64,000 bases of DNA from the NCBI GenBank assembly GCA_963573305.1, contig OY754332.1, positions 142,593,977-142,657,976 of the forward strand. Reading direction: 5' to 3'. The stretch's first letter is position 1; each line of letters opens with the position of its first letter. The position numbers were made by a program, and so were the translations under genes. Of this stretch, positions 62,817 to 64,000 are shown piece after piece. The stretch comes from Pyrrhosoma nymphula (taxonomy: Eukaryota > Arthropoda > Insecta > Odonata > Coenagrionidae). The notes below the pieces were generated by a model. It had not been told where the DNA came from. It ran no database searches and saw nothing but the letters and a program-made list of their open reading frames with translations.

Positions 62817-64000
62817 CCCTTCCGTGACTGTGCCTTGAAAACTTACGCGAACGACTATGTGGGGTATTTCAGTTACCCCATTTATAATTTGTAAAAAAAT
62901 TGTTGTATTTTATTCTTTCTTGTTATTCACCATCATGGTTCTTTTTTTAATGATATAATTGTATGTTTTGTTAAATTTTTTAGTACATTGTAGGTTATAT
63001 TTAGGTTTTTACATCGGTATTGTGTGAAATAGCAGAAATATTTCATATTTTGTTATTGTGATTGCACTATGATTAATATACGAGTACATAAGATGGCAAC
63101 GTAAAAATTTGGCGTTATTGAATTCACAAAATTATAAACTTTATTGCCTTTAACTTCCATCCCGGCACTCAAAACAAGGCACAAGTTTTTTTCTTCCCTT
63201 TGAGAGCTGCAAACTGCTTTATTACATCCAGTACAATGCACCTTAGTCTTTTTATCCTCTTTTCTCGGACAAAAATAGCAATGCTTTGATCTACTTGGGG
63301 TTCTGTTTTGCGTGTCGTTGTTTCTGTCACACTCTACTAAGTATTTTTCTTTCATAAATATATGTATTTCAATTTTTAAAGGCAAATGATAATTATGAGA
63401 TAATTGCTTTCTCTGGAGAACATTATTTTGAGAGTTCGACTGAAAATTCCCTAAGGAAAAACCTCCTTCTACTTCGATCATTAGCTTTCCAATTGGGATG
63501 ATTCTTTGTCCAAATTATTAAGGAAAATTAATGCAGCCATAACTATAATATCCATGAATATTCTAAATGGCCATCTTCTTGTGCTATGGACACATGCATT
63601 TTCCCGCGTTATTTTATCCCCATTATCAACTGCCCCTTTGGTTTGGTTATTATCAACTGCACCTTATTATTTCTGGTTTGAAATTATTTTATGCACCTGC
63701 TTTTTCAGAGTCATTGTGTTGGGTTGATAAAAGAATGACGGCCTTTCTTTTTTTAGGGACATAGGAAACCATAGTGCTATTATAAGTAAACCCAAATAAA
63801 TTTGAAAACATTTCCCTAGATGGATGCGGGAGAAATTCAACAGGAATTTCGGTTTTGTTTGCCCTAAGTGTACCTGTGATTGTAACTTTATTTTCAAATA
63901 GTTTTTGAGCTAGTGGAATGGAAGTAAAGAAATTACCACATGTAACCCCACGCCAAGTTCCATAGCAGGGTCGCACTACGTCATTTACAACCCGTTGTCC
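62813..64000 (-). mobile_element. piggyBac element (3' end at TTAA; runs off window)
   Basis: TTAA at 62,813-62,816 followed by CCCTTCCGTGACTG, the expected arrangement of a piggyBac terminus, 250 bp from the end of a piggyBac transposase relic on the minus strand. CR1 copy 1 has TGAA where this copy has TTAA, so the target was a CR1 position. The other end lies beyond 64,000. Confidence 0.65.
63060..63976 (-). pseudogene. piggyBac-family transposase, C-terminal half, frameshifted
   Basis: 63,689-63,976: RGVTCGNFFTSIPLAQKLFE, ITGTLRANKTEIPVEF and VSYVPKKRKAVILLSTQHND, which match the D..(Y/F)T(S) core and KK.K.V.LLST.H.D block of piggyBac transposases. About 63,500-63,660, in another frame, holds the KGAVDNGD and RRWPFRIFMDIIVMAALI region (usual KGGVD..D and RRWP..IF), where the GGVD Asp is kept. 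63,053-63,481 carries the C-terminal Cys-rich zinc domain (CYFCPRKEDKKTKVHCTGCN, KAVC). It would excise and insert elements at TTAA. At least two frameshifts and stops near 63,690; the N-terminal half is outside the window. Confidence 0.8.

Noticed and set aside
62109..62822. ACCCTTC on both sides of CR1 copy 2 as a LINE target duplication
   Set aside because: The right copy is part of the piggyBac TTAA-CCCTTC terminus, and the CR1 match ends exactly at TTAA, which explains the junction better.

Overview
This window looks like a transposon graveyard from an arthropod nuclear genome. There are no operons or bacterial-type genes. Nearly every coding-looking stretch is a piece of a eukaryotic mobile element, and most pieces carry stops or frameshifts. 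The mix of families (two-ORF I-clade LINEs with RNase H, CR1/Jockey-group LINEs, R4/Dong-like LINEs, Penelope elements, Ty3/gypsy fragments, and piggyBac, hAT, P/THAP and EnSpm-like DNA transposons) fits an insect, crustacean or chelicerate. I cannot name the species. No host gene is firmly identified; three exon-like stretches (39,288/48,814, 48,915-49,478 and about 57,383-57,660) are the best candidates for non-LINE coding sequence.

Layout. 1-1,075: 5'-truncated I-clade LINE. 1,540-3,110: hAT dimerisation-domain fragment and a LINE endonuclease fragment. 3,790-5,608: broken EnSpm/CACTA-like transposase. 5,611-24,610: a nest of LINEs, all on the minus strand. One I-clade copy (I-alpha) is split first by a Jockey-group LINE (J-1, 5,677-8,883) in its 3' UTR and then by a full-length I-clade copy (I-beta, 12,499-18,409) with a perfect 13-bp target duplication. 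I-beta itself carries a 130-bp insertion. A third copy (I-delta, 19,687-24,610) keeps an intact ORF1 and a complete 5' end but lacks most of RNase H. 24,611-25,689: LTR-retrotransposon leader with a tRNA-Trp-type primer-binding site, then a Ty3/gypsy RT/RNase H fragment. 25,996-32,430: three degenerate R4/Dong-like LINE pieces interleaved with a gypsy gag. 33,557-36,430: another LINE. 36,500-37,790: Penelope RT. 37,864-38,786: piggyBac-like non-autonomous element.

39,367-48,810: a candidate 9.4-kb terminal-inverted-repeat element that appears to interrupt an exon-like reading frame. It carries a nearly intact CR1-like LINE (39,476-about 42,370) and a second LINE with an intact ORF1 (43,701-47,690). 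48,915-53,262: exon-like minus-strand sequence, a foldback element, a P/THAP-type transposase fragment and a second Penelope copy with GIY-YIG remnants. 54,275-56,895: a LINE interrupted by a 369-bp 5S rRNA-derived SINE with a perfect 14-bp target duplication. 57,925-61,420: a LINE keeping the ORF1 tail and a broken ORF2. 62,116-64,000: a second CR1 copy containing an LTR-like insertion and cut by a piggyBac element that runs off the window.

The genes do not cooperate. The LINE ORF1 products would bind element RNA, the ORF2 products would nick DNA and reverse transcribe, and the DNA transposases would cut and paste, but almost all are dead. The value of the window is its stratigraphy: target-site duplications and broken frames give a relative order of insertions. 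All identifications are from motif recognition by eye, without database searches.
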